Shown: positions 12,101 through 23,229 of the stretch, in pieces | Layout: each line of letters begins with the position of its first letter | Numbering within the stretch: the stretch's first letter is position 1 | Assembly (NCBI RefSeq): GCF_004664715.2 | Contig: NC_051068.1 | Coordinates: 9,725,298-9,789,297, forward strand | DNA from: Peromyscus leucopus | Taxonomy: Eukaryota > Chordata > Mammalia > Rodentia > Cricetidae | Direction: 5' to 3' | DNA: 64,000 nt | Translations under genes and position numbers: made by a program | The notes under the pieces: generated by a model | The model's input: only the letters and a program-made list of their open reading frames with translations | Databases searched by the model: none | What the model was told of the DNA's origin: nothing

Positions 12101-13089
12101 GAGGCAGCTTTGCTTTGTAATGTCTTTTTTTTTTCCCACCAAGATGAAGGTGAGGAGTGCTGAGGGGTGTGGTGACATGTTCAGGGGTAGAGCACTGCCT
12201 GCCATCCCCAGAGCTCTGGGTTCCATTTCTAGCACCACTAAGAGAGGGTGGGGGTGCGGTATGGCACTTTCCTGTAATCCCAGTATACATGTGGGAAAAC
12301 AGGATAAGTTCAAGACCAGCCTACAGGCTACATGGACTGTTCCAGAGATGAAATGAGGACTAGAAATGAGTTTAGCGGTGGTAAGCTTTGAAGTTGATGT
12401 TACAAGTTGAACGATCTGATGTATGTCAGCAGTCCTGCAACACGTTAGTGCAATAGTCCTGGGGGGGTTGTTCTGTCCTGAGGGAACACTAAAAATATCT
12501 TAGACATACTTGGAGTTATGCGAATTCAAAGAAGGTATGGGTGATAACGAAAGTTTAATCTGACACTTGAGGAAAAATTTCTAGATTATTACTTATGGCC
12601 AGACATTTTATTCTACTCTGCTTATATATGAAGTTATGTTATGGAAAATGAGTCCATGAGGTGTAAAGCCTCAGAATGAAGTACTTTTTGCATGGGAAAT
12701 ACAATGTATTGACTGATCCCTCTTACCTCTTGCTATTGTTTCTGCAATGTTCTTAGAGCAAGACTTCCAAGTAAGCTCTTTCCTTGGTTTTCACTTCTTC
12801 AAGCATGAACCCCAGGCTTACCAGGACATTGGTTTATCAGCCTCTGTTGCAAGCAGACCCAGGAACAGCAGAACCATCACTGTTAGGAGCTCCGTCTAAT
12901 GTGTGACTCTAACCTTCCTCTCCTGGAATTCCAGGCTGCCAGGATGTCGCGGATGAGTTCAGGGCGCAGGAGATTGATGGACAGGCCCTGCTCTTGCTAA
13001 AAGAAGACCATCTTATGAGTGCAATGAACATCAAGCTGGGCCCAGCCCTGAAGATCTGTGCACGCATCAACTCTCTGAAGGACTCCTAA
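5071..13089 (+). CDS. Phc3: PHC3, C-terminal four coding exons (FCS zinc finger and SAM domain)
   Basis: Polyhomeotic homolog 3, a subunit of canonical Polycomb repressive complex 1 that acts in the nucleus. Joining 5071-5185, 7363-7495, 7586-7817 and 12935-13089 gives 210 complete codons and a TAA stop. The order is an acidic lead-in; an FCS zinc finger with CEFC and FCTMSC cysteine pairs; a basic linker; an Arg/Glu-rich stretch; and a SAM domain beginning near [17 protein letters not shown] and ending INSLKDS. In this family the FCS finger binds nucleic acid and the SAM domain polymerises PRC1. All junctions have AG acceptors and GT donors with matching phase. The N-terminal majority (human PHC3 is roughly 980 residues) lies to the left of the window. 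PHC3 rather than PHC1 or PHC2 is chosen from the linker ([20 protein letters not shown]) and the adjacent GPR160. I see no frameshift or missing cysteine. Confidence 0.97.
5540..5680 (-). mobile_element. Old B1-like SINE
   Basis: Reverse-orientation B1 similarity: 'aggatcttgctatatagctc', 'ctggcctgga', then 'tactgggatcatagccgtat'. Divergence is heavy. Confidence 0.6.
5712..5772 (+). mobile_element. B2 head fragment
   Basis: 'gggactggagagatagctta' and the following 40 bases match the tRNA-like head of B2. The rest of the element is missing. Confidence 0.6.
5989..6163 (-). mobile_element. B2 SINE with 17-bp target-site duplication
   Basis: A poly-T start is followed by a reverse B2 ending 'gccatctctccagccc'. 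The direct repeat 'aagattatggaggattt' flanks it at 5972-5988 and 6164-6180, which fixes both ends and shows L1-mediated insertion. Confidence 0.93.
6745..6935 (-). mobile_element. B3/B2-type SINE
   Basis: Contains 'gccagaagagggcattggat' and 'ttgtgagcctccactgtgtg', a reverse-orientation B3-like body. The ends are worn. Confidence 0.6.
7363..7495 (+). CDS. Phc3: PHC3 exon, basic linker after the zinc finger
   Basis: 133 bp with acceptor 'gaatttcttag' and donor 'gtctgt'. It encodes (R)[17 protein letters not shown] onward to AREHILRQ and ends in phase 0. The next intron is only 90 bp (7496-7585), so a reading frame runs across it by chance; the AG at 7584-7585 and the conserved [12 protein letters not shown] start of the next exon argue that the intron is spliced. 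Confidence 0.95.
7586..7817 (+). CDS. Phc3: PHC3 exon, Arg/Glu-rich segment and start of SAM domain
   Basis: 232 bp with acceptor 'actgcattttccag' and donor 'gtatgt'. It encodes [20 protein letters not shown], then [20 protein letters not shown], then the first half of SAM ending FIHSLPG. It ends after the first base of the Gly codon (phase 1). Confidence 0.96.
8613..8700 (-). mobile_element. LINE-1 3' end fragment
   Basis: 'aagtctttattgattctttg' followed by 'gggaatttcacaccatgtac' is the reverse complement of the rodent L1 3' terminus. Confidence 0.5.
8995..9171 (+). mobile_element. Young full-length B1 SINE with target-site duplication
   Basis: Starts 'gccgggcggtggtggcgcac' and ends in a long A tail. 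It is flanked by the perfect 17-bp repeat 'aaagaaactaaggtgta' at 8978-8994 and 9172-9188. The 'aaaggcgcaaagctac' segment marks the recent cricetid subtype. Confidence 0.97.
10667..10790 (+). repeat. Minisatellite, variable 27-36-bp unit, 4 copies
   Basis: 'gagctgcagtcag' starts at 10667, 10703, 10730 and 10764, each followed by 'gagggcgtcag'. The unit length differs (36, 27, 34), so the copies have lost and gained short segments. Each copy keeps one CpG. Confidence 0.85.
12165..12335 (+). mobile_element. B4 SINE (ID-like head fused to B1-like body)
   Basis: 'aggggtagagcactgcctgc' is an ID-like head. It is followed by 'cctgtaatcccagtatacat' and 'gttcaagaccagcctacagg', a B1-like body, which together make the B4 layout. 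Confidence 0.7.
12935..13089 (+). CDS. Phc3: PHC3 terminal coding exon, SAM C-terminal half
   Basis: 155 coding bp after acceptor 'tcctggaattccag'. It encodes [20 protein letters not shown], then [20 protein letters not shown] and ARINSLKDS, then TAA at 13087-13089. The helix-5 region KLGPALKIC is the SAM end-helix surface used for polymerisation in this family. The 3' UTR continues in the same exon. Confidence 0.97.
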
Positions 13090-13709
13090 CAGGAAGCCGA
13101 GGCGTGGATGTAATGTCATTTCATTCCTCTTAGTAGGTAAAAGTAGAGCCTCCGCTGGCTGAGAATCTTCGCCTGACCATGGAAGGCCAAGCACATTGGG
13201 ACTGCCGCTTCCAGTGCCCACATTTCTCTCCAGACACCATAACTCATCGTACACTTTCAGAGTTAGCCAACATTGGTGAAGTTAATTTTACCAGTTACAT
13301 ACAACACTGAAAGACTTGTTACAGAGGCCCATATTTTTCAAAGAAATATGTTATACTAGATAATTTTTTAAAGGCAATGTTTATCATTAATATAAAAGAA
13401 TCCTTTTAAAAATAATTACTGATTTACACTCCCTCTCCTTTGATTCTGTTTTCTTATACGTTTTTCTACCCTGTTAGTTTTTCAAAGGTTATCATAGAGA
13501 TATAAGGTAATTTAGGAGCCCATTGACAGAATTGAGTGCAATGAAATATCAGTATGTTTTAAAAACATATCTTCCAGACAAATGCTCTGGCTGTGAAGAA
13601 GGATTGTGTTCTTGCATAAGCAGTGTTTATGGAGGTCACAGAGTCTCTATTCTAGACTTCACCCAGATTGGCATGACTGACAGTTTTCCTCTTGGTTTTG
13701 TACATTAAG

Positions 13710-13940
13710 AGCAATAGTTATCAGTGGGGGTCTCTTCATGTCCTCCAGGGGGTATTTGGCAATATCTAGACACATTCTGGTTACCACAGCTGTGGTTGAG
13801 TTTTGGAGAGGGTTGTTATAGGCGTTGAGGAGGTGGTAGTGGCAGCCAGAGATGTTGCCGAATATCCTTCAGTGCACAGGACTGTTACCAAGAATGATAT
13901 GTTATAGATGCCAGTAGTGCCAAGGTTGAGAAGCCCCGGT
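13710..13940 (+). mobile_element. MER5A-like hAT-Charlie DNA transposon relic
   Basis: 'cagtgggggtctcttcatgt', 'ggtatttggcaatatctaga' and 'gtgccaaggttgagaagccc' match the layout of the old mammalian non-autonomous element MER5A. It lies within the PHC3 3' UTR, so it was probably present before rodents and primates separated. Confidence 0.75.
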
Positions 13941-16788
13941 GAGCAAAGAGTGCTGCATGTTGCTCTTTTTCACCTGCAGGGACATACAAAAAGGTAGGGT
14001 ATGATAAGGAGTACATGTATAGTGAAGTATTATTCAAATGGCATTAATGTTCTGCTGAAGTATTTTTTTACAGTTTTACTGTATACTAGAAAGGGGAAGA
14101 AAAATCCATAAAATTGTCTATAAGATGAGGCTGCTTTACAGGACATGTGACTGTGATGTGGCACTGGCCCATGGTCACCTTTCCTGACTGTTGCTCTGCA
14201 CTGATGGTGTAAGATGCATCATGCCTGTGAGTCTCATTCAGCAAGGAGAGTTGGCAGTGGAGCTGTGACCCCTTCCCATGTGCTCTCGAAGCAACCCTGC
14301 TCAGTCTGTCTAGAATGCACATTTCTTTCTCCCTTACAAAGTCCTTGGAGTCTTCCTGCAAAACATTAAAGGGGTTTCTCTTAATCAGAAGTTTCCACTC
14401 AGCAGTTTTCTGGAATTAGGACATTAAGACAGACTTTCCTGTGAGTGCTCTGAAAGCCTTAAAGTGCTGGGCATCAGAAGAGCTGATGACTTGGTCTTCT
14501 TTCTGTACCTTTACTACACCCTTGAGAAATTGGAGTGGATAACGAAGCCTTGGCCACAGATATAAGATACAGCAAGAGTCCGAGCTGCTTCATTTTCACG
14601 GCTCTTCAGAAATTGTGTTGAGCTAGTAGAAGACTAAAAGGTGTTACAAAGGTTATCACAAAGATATTTATCTTTTGGCTTTGTGTACATTAGAAAATGT
14701 TGGTTATTTTTATACAAAAATATGGTGGCTAATTTTTTTAATCTTTTAGATGCCTCTTGTTTGAATGTATGCTTTGTGGGATTGTCGGTGTAGTAGTTGA
14801 AGAGGCGTTCACTGGTAGTCCTGTGTAGACTCCGAATGTGGAAGTAGTGTGAGGCTCCTGTTTCAAGCCTACAGTAGTATAGTCTGTTACATATTTCTTT
14901 GTATCACATTTTCTTATTAATGTTTCAAGAAAGGTAGATACTCTAGTCCATCTCATTTATTAGTAATGAGTCATCATGGCAGTTGTCATGGACTTTCCCC
15001 TCATTCTCCTAAACAAGGCTAAGCAGCACTAAGAGATTGCCTACTATATGAAGGAGGCACAAAGGCAAATTTCTTCTGGAACTAATAGAATTCCTCTGTA
15101 TTGTAGTAATCCACAGTTAAAGCAGAATTGATTGTCCAGTATAGACCTCCAGCAATAATGCTTCCCTCCTACAAATACTTATATATAGCCTTTAAGGTAT
15201 TCATTCACTCTACCCTTCTACTAGAATCAGCTCATTGTGTGCTTATGAGAAACCTCTGGGCCGAGCACTCTTCAAGCATCCCGAAGCAGCTTACAAGAGG
15301 AGTTTCTGTTGGAGATGCCTTCTTGTCCTTGACTGTGTCCAGATCTTCTGTTGTCTTAAATTCAACTAGAAAATCCACTTCTCCTACCAGTGGGCTGTTT
15401 GACTTAGAAGTGGCTTGTTTGCGTCGTTTGGTAGTTCTCCTGTTGCTGCAGGAACAGTTCTAGATAATTTAATCATCCTAGTTTGAAGGCTTCGGTTACA
15501 TGGGATGGGGACACACACCCTGCGTCCCCCATCTCCTGAGCATCAGGCCGTTCAGTATGACATAGATAGGAAGAACGCCATTTTCATTTCCTTTTGTAGT
15601 ACTGAGTGCTTTAAGGACTTTCCTGGAAGGAAAAAATGACAGCCAGAAAGGGAACATGGGTTCTTCCTGTGTTTGCCTCCTGAGCTTGCATTTCCTTACT
15701 TTAAACCCTGTCCACTGTGGGACATACTTAGTTCTGTGTTCTTAGGAAAATAAACAGCTGACTTGTAAAAGTTACTTTATCTGACAATACTTACAGCTAC
15801 ACAGCTTCATTATAAATCAGCACAGCCTAGGAATCTTGTCTCCATACTTGAGAACTTTGGTGGCCTGCAGCTGTGATGGTTCCATTCACTCCTGTTGTCT
15901 TGGAGTCCCTTCTGTGAAGTCTGGGTTAAAGCTGTCCCCTGGGAGGAGAGAAATGGCGGTGAGCGAGCTAGAGAGTGGCTGAGGGCCAGGGGAGCCCACC
16001 GGTGCTCACTCCATCTCTGCAGCGCTGAATGCATTTCTGCAATTGAAGTTCAAGTTCGTGCTTTACCTAAATAAGTAGAAGTGCTTTCTCTGTGCTTTAG
16101 GAATCCTGCTGCTTCCCTCTTTTTGTTTTTTGTATTGGAAGACTAGTATGTGAGACCATGCCTTTGAATAATTTTTAGTCAACCTTCATATATTAAGTGC
16201 AAAATTGTAGTCACTTATCTGTTTACAAATACAAATTCTGGATTGAAGTCTTTCAAGGGACACAGTTTCTCACAAGTTTGTTTAGTTGTGTGCCTCAGAA
16301 CTCAGAGCCGTGCTTTAAGGGGTTCAGTGCTATCCTGGACCAGAGTAGTAGGGAAGGAATAGAGACATGTAATTTTAGGCTTTGATTTCATGTGTATACG
16401 TGATTCTAGAAAGAAGAAACTATTACTGATGCATGTGAATGAAGCTGATCTTACAGCTATGTCCAGTGTATGAAATCTGATTGATGATACTGTTGAAGCA
16501 TTTCAAACATGTTTTCAACCTGAGAGGCTGGCTGTATGTTGCAGTTTGAAGACTTTCATCCTTTGTGAATGCCAGCAACACTTGCTGCCAACTGGTATTG
16601 TTGGTGGCACGAATGGCCTCACCGAATTCCTTCACTAAGTCCCCTCTACCCCCAACCCTGCTCCAAATACACCACACAGGGCTGGCTTTCTTCCTAGTTC
16701 TTAGCTTGGGGTTGGGTAGTATCCTGGCTTGGAAATCTTCAGGATTTTGTACAGGATTAGACCTTTATAACTTTCCAGGTTGTATTTC

Positions 16789-16964
16789 TTTTTTTTTTTT
16801 TTTTTTTTTTTTTTTTGGTTTTTCGAGACAGGGTTTCTCTGTGTAGCTTTGCGCCTTTCCTGGAACTCACTTGGTAGTCCAGGCTGGCCTCGAACTCACA
16901 GAGATCCGCCTGGCTCTGCCTCCTGAGTGCTGGGATTAAAGGCGTGCGCCACCACCGCCCGGCT
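16789..16964 (-). mobile_element. Young B1 SINE in PHC3 3' UTR
   Basis: A poly-T tract of about 28 is followed by a full reverse B1 of the cricetid 'gcgcctttcctggaactcac' type, ending 'gtgcgccaccaccgcccggc'. The 14-bp duplication 'ccaggttgtatttc' is at 16775-16788 and 16965-16978. It is antisense in the mature transcript. Confidence 0.95.
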
Positions 16965-17179
16965 CCAGGTTGTATTTCAATGAAAGCGTTCCTCTATGCA
17001 AATCGTTTCCTATCTGTCTAACTGTGTGACTAGTTGTACCCTAAAGGGTTTTGTTTTTAATGTGGGGGGAGGGCAGATAAGAAGATGACACTGCCAGCTA
17101 AATGAGACATTGAGCATAATGATGGTCATTAGCAGCTTGGAATGACCCATGGTAATGGATGGTTGGACTCCCATTATAG

Positions 17180-17365
17180 CAGTTTAAGGGTCTTAGGATG
17201 TCTTGTTTGGTTTGCTGGACTAGGATTGAAGTCAGGGCTTCACACTCCACCTCTGAGCTTACAGACTGTGTTTTTGGCTTGTTTGCCTAGACTTAGTTGG
17301 AATTGTGATCCTCTGGCCTTTTCTTAAGTGCTGGAATGAAGGACTGTGCCATCATGCCAAAGTTA
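17180..17365 (-). mobile_element. Possible old B4/B1 SINE
   Basis: 'gtgctggaatgaaggactgt' and 'gccatcatgcc' look like a worn reverse B1 end, preceded by weak ID-like sequence. Confidence 0.4.
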
Positions 17366-20300
17366 GCTCCAGTGTCAAGATTTGCTTGTAGTCAAATTAG
17401 ATTTTTTTCCTTATCATCTGACCCTGCTCTGAGGCTCTGATGTTAATAGTACCACTGGTACCCAAGTGAGTGAGCCTGGATTTCTTAAGAGAACTAGCAA
17501 GAGGAAGAGAGTATCTGTCAAAACTTAGAAGATTGTTGTGATTGAGTGGGTGATTACAGAGGAGTTTCCGCATCAGATGCCACAGCTGGCTCAGTTTTGC
17601 AGCGGTCATGAGGAAAGGCACTGTAAGGTGGTCTGTTGTGTCTGTCTGAGGTGTGGTGATTGGCTTTTTCTCCTGTCTGGGTCCTCCAAGCCTGCCTGTA
17701 TTCTTGGTATAAAGCAGAAAGACTCATGACATGAACTGTTTAACTCAAAATTATCAATATAAATAAATATGCTTTCTTATTAATACTTAATTTTAACCTA
17801 TTGAACCATACATCTTAAGAAAGTCTCTGGGAAGATATTTCTCATGTGTTAGAAGATTATAAAAATGCATTATCCTATAGTTTATAGTTGAAATACAAGC
17901 TGTTCCTTCAATTTAAAATGTCGAAAATGACATTAACTTTTTAAAAAAGTTACCTAAAATGTTAAGACCTTAGAAGTTGTGCACAAGTTCAATCTACTTT
18001 AAAATTACACTAAGAGAAAACTTTTTTCCTTCTGAAAGTTACAAGGTAGCAGTTAAAATACAATTATTACCATGTTCCAAAGAAGAACATTAGGAGGCCC
18101 GCCCTCTTTTGTGATGTGCTCCCAGCTTCCCTAAGGCAGACTCTCATGTGCACACACACTTGCTGGCAAGTGCCATAGTTATGGGAAATTATTTCCACAG
18201 GAGTTTTATTTTTTTTTCCTTTTGATAGCTCGTGGACATTTTATTTACAATTTTAATGAAAAATACAATTTAATGAAATGTTAGGTACAAATAAGCTTCT
18301 AACATCTTATATTTTAGGCAGAGTTCTTTCTGTTGCTTTTCAAGTGTATACCTGCTGCTATTCGTGATATTGCTGGTATTGGGTATAGAAAGAAAATGGC
18401 GTAATTTTAATGAACTAAAAGAGGGATGTAGTTATGTCGTTTTATACTGTCTAAATCAATGCCAGTCATCATCTTAGATACTTAGAGTGCCTACTGCTTA
18501 TTGGCTTAGTGGGATTCGTCAGTGTTAACTGTGCTTTGTGGACCTTTCTCTGACAGTGGTGAGAGGGGGGTAGAGATTCCATCATCACTGAGACAGGCGT
18601 GAGCTACTGTAGAAGGGAGGGGCATTTGAAGTCTTGCCACAAGTGAACTAAATATGTACAGTGTTTAAAGTCCTTGTACATAGTACCTGTGTTTAAAAAT
18701 TTTGGTAGCACTAAAAAGTGTGCAAAATTACTATTTTTCTTCAGTAGTGAGTAACATAAATACACTCGCTGCATTACCATACTGAGTGGAGATGAAACAT
18801 GGTGGCTCTGAGACTTGGTAGATGGCACATTAGCTGGTTGTGACACCTTGAGCAATTATTTGGTTTTGAATCTCATCCGAGTGTACAGTGTGATACCTGC
18901 ACTACTAAATATGTTGAATTTTGGCTTAAGTCATTATTGAAGAAACACCCTTCCCCAGCTCTAAAATTACAGTCCTGAGCTACATACATAATTGCTTATT
19001 TACCACTGGCCTGACTGAATGACAGGTGAATACTATTACTCATGCACGTATTCATCCGTTTGTAAACTATTTAACACTTGGGTTGTATTAAAAAAAACAA
19101 AAAACAAATCAAGTCTTCCCAAACAACCTCACTGCTGCTGAAGCACGTATGTACTTACTCCCAGTTAATGCCCTGTTGCCTGGGAACTAGGGTTTAATAA
19201 TACCCGAAGGGTCCAAATCACATCCCCGCTCTCATACCACCTTTCACATACCGTTGACAACATAAGAGTGCTCACTGTGACCAACTGTGAGAGTTGTGAC
19301 AGGCAGCCTCAGGACCAGTCACAGAGATTTATATCCAGTATTGACAGTGTAGCAGTTTTCCAAAACAGAAACATCTGAAAGGAAACCAGGAGAACAGGCT
19401 GCTGCTGCTGTTTCTAGTATTGATTGTATTGTATGTCAGTCAGAAGAGGGTGTGATATGACCTCATGAAATGCAGAACTGGTAACAAAGCAGATCCTGCT
19501 GTGCCAGCAAGGACTTGAGTAGTCAAGATGGAGTGAGAATCAGCCGTAATTGGGTCAATTCCCTTTTCCCTCTGGGACTCTGTGAATCAGGTGGTAGTTT
19601 TTGCTTTAAATATTAACATCAGTTGATCTTTATAAAGATATAAAAATATATTTTAAAGACTTTTATGTATCATAGCTGTAGCTTTTTAAGTGGGGAAATG
19701 TCCAAATAAAGTGTTAGATTATAGATATATATATGAGATAGATGCTTTCAAACAGATTTTTTTTAAGGTATACTAATCTAAATAGCCCAATAATCTGGCC
19801 CTTGTAAATTGTTCTATGATGCTGGTTACTTTTAAAGTGTTTTAAGTTCTTTAAAGTACACCTAAGTTGTAAAGTATCCCATGCTGTTGATCTCTGTTGC
19901 ATTAACGCTGTCTTTGTAGCTGTATTCTTGGAACTTCAGAATTCAGCCGAGAATATAGATTATAATTTTGTGTGTGATTTCTCACAAAGATGGGTCTTCT
20001 TGGTTTTCCTTTTTCAAACTTCAGAAATTCTTGGACAGTGCAGGATTGTGCTGGAAATGAAGGTCGGATGCTGCAGACGGCCGTGGTTGCTGACAGTAGG
20101 CAAAGGAATTCAAGCCTCGTGATTTAGTGATAATGTTTTGTCTTTTTACTGCTTAAAATTTGTTTCACAGGGCAAGTTTCTGTGATTAACTATTTTTTAA
20201 TGTTTTAAGCACATAAAAAAAACTTCCTTTGGTTCTTCCCATTGTTCTAAAATCAAAGTTTCATAATTAAAAAAATCTCAAAAGATTCATCAAGGAAAAA

Positions 20301-20874
20301 AGCACCACCAAGGGGGCAAGAGAATGTGTTTTAATCTTAGAGGAAGTAAATATTAAGGTTATAGAAATGTGTCTTACATGAATGTTGTATTAGAGTCCTC
20401 ACAGGAAATGACATAGTTGGAGCACCTTAGCATAGACTTCCTCGACTGGTGTTCCGAGCTACAGTTTTACAGTGTATAACCTGAAAATGAAGTGAATTTT
20501 GCATTATAAGAGCACACCATTATCTATGTAAAAAGTGTTCATTTGATGTATTTTTTTAAGAAAAGAGAAAGCACTTTCATATTAAGTCGCATGTGTATGA
20601 ACTTTAGACTTCCTGTTTGTGTGTCTATTCAGTGACTAAAATGGAGCATCAGATGTTTGCTGGCAACGTTAACTGTTAATGGAAGCACCTTATTCTCTGC
20701 TGCTTACACTTGCTTGGATTGCACCTTTGTTCCCTGCACTTCACATAGAGTATTGTGACATGGCTTTGAGTGGGTCTGGGTGAAAGATTAATAGTGGGCC
20801 TACAGGATCTTTTATTTATGTTGTTTATATTACGCTAATATATTGTAGACCAGTTGTAACTTCAGTTCTTTACA

Positions 20875-20880
20875 AATAAA
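20875..20880 (+). promoter_or_regulatory. Phc3: Favoured PHC3 poly(A) signal
   Basis: AATAAA with two TGTA motifs within 30 bases upstream and a 'ctggttattgagtttttac' T-rich downstream element. This is the best-formed 3' end signal between the PHC3 stop and GPR160. Confidence 0.6.
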
Positions 20881-20943
20881 AACCTGACTGGTTATTGAGT
20901 TTTTACTTTTTTAAGATTTTGAGAGATGGGGAAATCTAAGTTA

Positions 20944-21039
20944 ATTAATGGAGGGCTGAACTGGTTATAAATTTCCTAGTATATAATCTACATTAATGGA
21001 GGGCTGAACTGTTTATAAATTTCCTAGTATATAATCTAC
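20944..21039 (+). repeat. 48-bp perfect-length tandem duplication
   Basis: Unit 1 is 20944-20991 and unit 2 is 20992-21039, both beginning 'attaatggagggctgaact'. They differ at a single base (ggttat against gtttat), so the duplication is recent. It sits just downstream of the favoured PHC3 poly(A) site. Confidence 0.95.
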
Positions 21040-21235
21040 AAGAAGTATACATTAAATTCAATATTGCTAAGTATGTTTTATTCTCATGTTATGGCTAATT
21101 GGAAGATAAAAGAAAAAAGAAAAAACCCAAAACAAACAAACAAACATGGAGAGGAAAACATGTGTCAGTGAATTAAAAGGGCCAGCTTCTAACATCTGAA
21201 CTCAGGTACATGCCGTTGCTCATAGGCTCAGGTCT

Positions 21236-21335
21236 ACTGAGCTTTGCTGTTGGTCCAGTGCTTGCCTAGCATGCCTGAAGCCCTGGGTTCAATTCCCAGC
21301 ACCACACAAATCAGGCATGGTGGCTTTGGATGTCA
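21236..21335 (+). mobile_element. ID/B4-type SINE
   Basis: 'gtgcttgcctagcatgcctg' and 'gttcaattcccagcaccaca' are ID-type box A/B sequence, followed by 'ggcatggtggctttgg', a B1-like trace. Confidence 0.65.
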
Positions 21336-22174
21336 TTGTATCGATTTGCATTTTAAGAATTTATACCTTCTCTTACCTGTTAGTGCCTAATTTTTGAACA
21401 TTTTATATACTGCAGCCTAATGTTTAAGTTCCCTTCCTGGCCACAGATGAGCACGTGACTTAAATCACTCCCTGAGTTTTATCGCTGAAAGCAGGAGCTC
21501 TAAATTGGGGTAATAAAAGCCAGAGGTCCTCTGCATTCGCAAACGAAACCTGACATCCTAGAGAGAGTCCTATGGTTTATTCGACCACTTCATTGCTCCA
21601 GTGCCCTTTTTCTTAGAATGGCTCAGGTTGGTTAGGTTTGCATCACAAGGTGTCATCTGGAATGTTGGATGCCTTAAGTTTTTCAGACATTATTGACTAT
21701 CCCTTATCCAAAAGCGTTTTAGACCAGGAATGCTTGCCCTGTGCTTGCAGCTCACTCAGAACTCCTAATCACCTAGCAGCATGGCCAACTTGTCTCTTGG
21801 TGGCTGGTCCTAACCTGAAGACCTGGATGCTCAAGGAAACAGGACCTCAGTTCCTCAAGCTGTCACAGAAACTACGTTTTAAGTAAAAACTACCACAGAA
21901 AGCCATTCTCTTGAGAAACAGTGAGTGGGACTAATGAGTGGGGGATGTAGTGGGGCACTAGCTGAGCGAGCTTGGGCAGGCTTCTTCGTGCCGCTGCTTT
22001 AGTACCCTTCCCTGCGAGAGGAGGATGTAGAGAGGATGCGGCCGTGTTGTCAGGGTGATTAGTACTCACACAGTGCCAGGCACACCAACCTGTGTGGTGA
22101 CTGCTGCTCCAAGGCACTTGTTTCAGGATACAACCCATGGTGGATCATGAACTTCACTCCATAGGTCACAGCTA

Positions 22175-22290
22175 CTTTTTAAAACATCTTGCGGAGAGGC
22201 AGACTGGATGATCTCATGTGGCCCAGACTGACCTTGAATTTCTGGTCTTCTGCTTACACTGCCTCAGTTACAGGATTGTAGGCACACAGT
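22175..22290 (-). mobile_element. Old B1-like SINE
   Basis: 'gcccagactgaccttgaatt' and 'cagttacaggattgtaggca' are diverged reverse B1 blocks. Confidence 0.5.
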
Positions 22291-22825
22291 ACTAACACTG
22301 TTTTGGGGTGCTGGGGCTTTGTGCTGCAAGCGCTCTACCAAGTGAGTTGTGGCCTAAAAGCCACTCACTTAGAAATTCTAGGGGTGGTTCTTGAAACATT
22401 AGTATTTGTAAATATCGGCCATCATAAAGTGATTTCAGCTTTTTCTGATCCACATTGCTTCACACCAGGGGAGTGGGGGTGGGGAGTTGTGCCCGGAGGT
22501 GGGAGTGGGGTGGGAATATGTGGAGACATTTTTGATTGCCACTTCTGGGGAAGGTGTCACTGGCATCTATACAATGTGTGGGGTTACCCCTACAAGACAG
22601 AATTATCTAGCCTTAAATCTCAACAGCCCAATGCTTTTTGTAGTATATGTTGCTACATGATTATGATCTGATGTGCACATGTTCTAAATGAACATGCAAT
22701 TGTTGTGTCATGGCAAGAGCCCCCATGGTTACCAGCTCCATAAGCTGAACAGCTGCAACTTTCCGGGAATATCCGTAATAAAATATTTTAGCTATATTTA
22801 AAATGAACTAATCTTCCCCTTAAAG

Positions 22826-22998
22826 TTTATTTATACCAAATCATTTTGTCTCTTTTTTTTTTTTTTGCTTTAAAGTTGATAACATATTTAAGTTCAGATT
22901 TTAAAGTTGGCAGTGAAATCTCAAATTTATTTAACATTTTGCATCCAGTAGTTTTTTGGAGTAAAACATCAAGCTGGCCACATGTTCATGTGTTTATT
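22826..22998 (-). promoter_or_regulatory. Gpr160: Candidate poly(A) signals for GPR160
   Basis: On the - strand AATAAA occurs at 22998-22993, 22931-22926 and 22831-22826, that is 230-400 bases after the GPR160 stop. I cannot tell from sequence alone which is used. Confidence 0.45.
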
Positions 22999-23229
22999 TT
23001 CCTTTTGTATTAATACCAAATGCTTACACAATGTTGCTAAACAGGCATAAAAACTTTGGGGTGTTAAAGTGTCCTTAGCACTATTTGATATCCACCACAC
23101 AGAGGCTGTGCTGAACAGATGAAAGTTAGGGAACAAGAGCTTCAGTTACGTGTCCTGAGCCACCTCTGTCCTGCTCGTAAGATTGATCTTGGTGCTTCTG
23201 GATGGAGTTCCTCCCAACACAGCAGCATA

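Larger units (their letters stand above)
7818..12934 (+). other. Phc3: PHC3 intron splitting the SAM domain
   Basis: A 5.1-kb intron. It holds an L1 3' fragment (8613-8700), a B1 (8995-9171), a pyrimidine-rich tract (about 9765-9830), a CpG-containing minisatellite (10667-10790) and a B4 (about 12165-12335). I see no other exon or conserved RNA gene in 9190-10660 or 10800-12160. Confidence 0.9.
13090..20900 (+). other. Phc3: Probable long 3' UTR of PHC3
   Basis: After the PHC3 stop there is no further convincing coding exon for about 7.8 kb, and the sequence is AT-rich and poor in repeats compared with the rest of the window, as expected for constrained UTR. It contains a MER5A-like relic (13710-13940), a B1 (16789-16964) and little else recognisable from 17.7 to 20.87 kb. 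Candidate poly(A) signals AATAAA lie at 15749, 19705 and 20875. The last is favoured because TGTA motifs sit just upstream and T/GT-rich sequence follows. The extent is inferred, not seen directly. Confidence 0.65.
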
